DNA of 5,397 nt from Spirochaetaceae bacterium (GTDB lineage: Bacteria; Spirochaetota; Spirochaetia; Treponematales; Treponemataceae): positions 1 through 5,397 of the forward strand of contig JAISVD010000083.1 in assembly GCA_031271875.1 (NCBI GenBank), in the 5' to 3' direction. This document shows, piece after piece, positions 5,071 to 5,397 of this stretch; within the stretch, counting starts at the first letter, position 1; each line of letters opens with the position of its first letter. The position numbers and the translations under genes were made by a program. The notes beneath the pieces are model-generated. The model did no database searches and was not told the DNA's origin. It saw only the letters and a program-made list of their open reading frames with translations.

Positions 5071-5091
5071 TATATAATATATATAATAATA
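5066..5091. other. A/T-only tract, candidate DNA unwinding element
   Basis: Twenty-six consecutive A/T bases, rich in alternating TA steps, overlap the end of the trio array and end 10 bp before the dnaN ribosome binding site. Low duplex stability makes it the likely site of initial strand opening. It also contains two TATAAT hexamers. Confidence 0.7.
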
Positions 5092-5101
5092 GGATAAACA
5101 C

Positions 5102-5106
5102 GGAGG
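5102..5106 (+). promoter_or_regulatory. dnaN ribosome binding site
   Basis: GGAGG stands 4 nt before the ATG at 5111. The spacing is slightly short, but the match is strong and supports the MKFTFDRD start. Confidence 0.8.
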
Positions 5107-5110
5107 ATAC

Positions 5111-5397
5111 ATGAAATTTACATTTGACAGAGACGTTCTGCTGAGGGAAATTCTCATAGCTCAGGAAGTTATAGCGACAAAAAACGCGCTTTCAATACTT
5201 TCAAATGTTATGTTTACCGCAGAAAACGGTACTCTCACCATCCGGGCAACTGACCTCAAAATACAGTTTGAAACAAGAATTCCCGTTGAAATTATTGAGT
5301 CCGGAACGACAACTATCTATTGTGACAAATTCCAGAGTATCCTCACTGCGCTTCCTCCGCGGGAGATTGAATTTAATCAGAAAGATATAACCATCTC
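5111..5397 (+). CDS. dnaN: DNA polymerase III beta subunit (sliding clamp), N-terminal part
   Basis: DnaN forms a ring-shaped dimer that tethers DNA polymerase III and many other replication and repair proteins to DNA. Only the first 95 codons are in the window (typical full length about 365-375 aa), so just domain 1 of the three clamp domains is largely present. Recognisable segments are MKFTFDRDVLLREI (1-14), TKNALSILSNV (23-33), LTIRATDLKIQFET (42-55) with the family ATDL motif, PVEIIESG (58-65) and CDKFQSILTALP (71-82). The ATG is preceded by GGAGG and lies 248 bp after dnaA, in the order usual for bacteria. Transcription probably starts just after dnaA or within the origin. I see no frameshift in the visible part. 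Confidence 0.95.
   Translation, partial: MKFTFDRDVLLREILIAQEVIATKNALSILSNVMFTAENGTLTIRATDLKIQFETRIPVEIIESGTTTIYCDKFQSILTALPPREIEFNQKDITI

Larger units (their letters stand above)
4863..5110. other. oriC: Probable chromosomal replication origin (oriC)
   Basis: The 248-bp dnaA-dnaN gap holds the set of elements expected of an origin. Left-facing DnaA-box-like sites lie near 4895 and 4956. A perfect hairpin occupies 4965-4995. Right-facing box-like sites lie at 5029-5037 and 5037-5045. The GAGC spacer 5046-5049, a DnaA-trio array (5050-5070) and 26 bp of pure A/T (5066-5091) follow. Box, GC spacer, trios, A/T tract and dnaN is also the order of the basal unwinding system described in Bacillus subtilis. 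None of the boxes here is a perfect consensus. Opening most likely occurs at the A/T tract next to dnaN. The layout is seen; the origin function is inferred. Confidence 0.8.

Noticed and set aside
1..5397. parS site, CRISPR array, tRNA or rRNA
   Set aside because: No parS-like 16-bp palindrome, no regularly spaced repeats and no cloverleaf or rRNA signature were seen on either strand.

Overview
The window is a chromosomal replication-origin locus with the order gyrA (partial) - gyrB on the minus strand, then dnaA - oriC - dnaN (partial) on the plus strand. The proteins look spirochaetal, most like the Treponema/Spirochaeta lineage. The supporting features are the GyrB segment around SLWGKMLNVEK, the DnaA segment TCDRPLSEI and the N-terminus of DnaN. 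The divergent gyrA-gyrB / dnaA-dnaN order is also the one known from Borrelia. Assignment to a genus is inference; no species can be named from this sequence alone.

Layout: positions 1-862 hold the N-terminal 287 codons of gyrA, which starts at GTG and runs off the left edge. Positions 863-1451 form a long, AT-rich spacer. It carries the gyrA promoter and leader, with a perfect palindrome in the leader; a short open frame that looks like the tail of a decayed gene; and a strong hairpin just past the gyrB stop. Complete gyrB occupies 1452-3359. The 84-base gap 3360-3443 holds divergent gyrB and dnaA promoters whose -10 elements appear to overlap. Complete dnaA is at 3444-4862. The 248-base gap 4863-5110 is the probable oriC: DnaA-box-like sites, a perfect 13-bp hairpin inside a second inverted repeat, a DnaA-trio array and a 26-bp pure A/T tract, immediately before the dnaN ribosome binding site. 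dnaN starts at 5111 and leaves the window after 95 codons.

How the parts work together: DnaA binds the boxes in the dnaA-dnaN gap and opens the A/T tract. DnaN is the sliding clamp of the replisome that then loads. GyrA and GyrB form DNA gyrase, which supplies negative supercoils for origin opening and relieves the positive supercoils ahead of the forks. The shared gyrB/dnaA promoter region could link expression of supercoiling and initiation functions.

No mobile element, CRISPR array, tRNA or rRNA is visible, and there is no new multi-gene system here. The points worth a second look are the origin architecture, the overlapping divergent promoters, the gyrA leader palindrome, the gene relic between gyrB and gyrA, and unusual residues at quinolone-relevant positions in both gyrase subunits.
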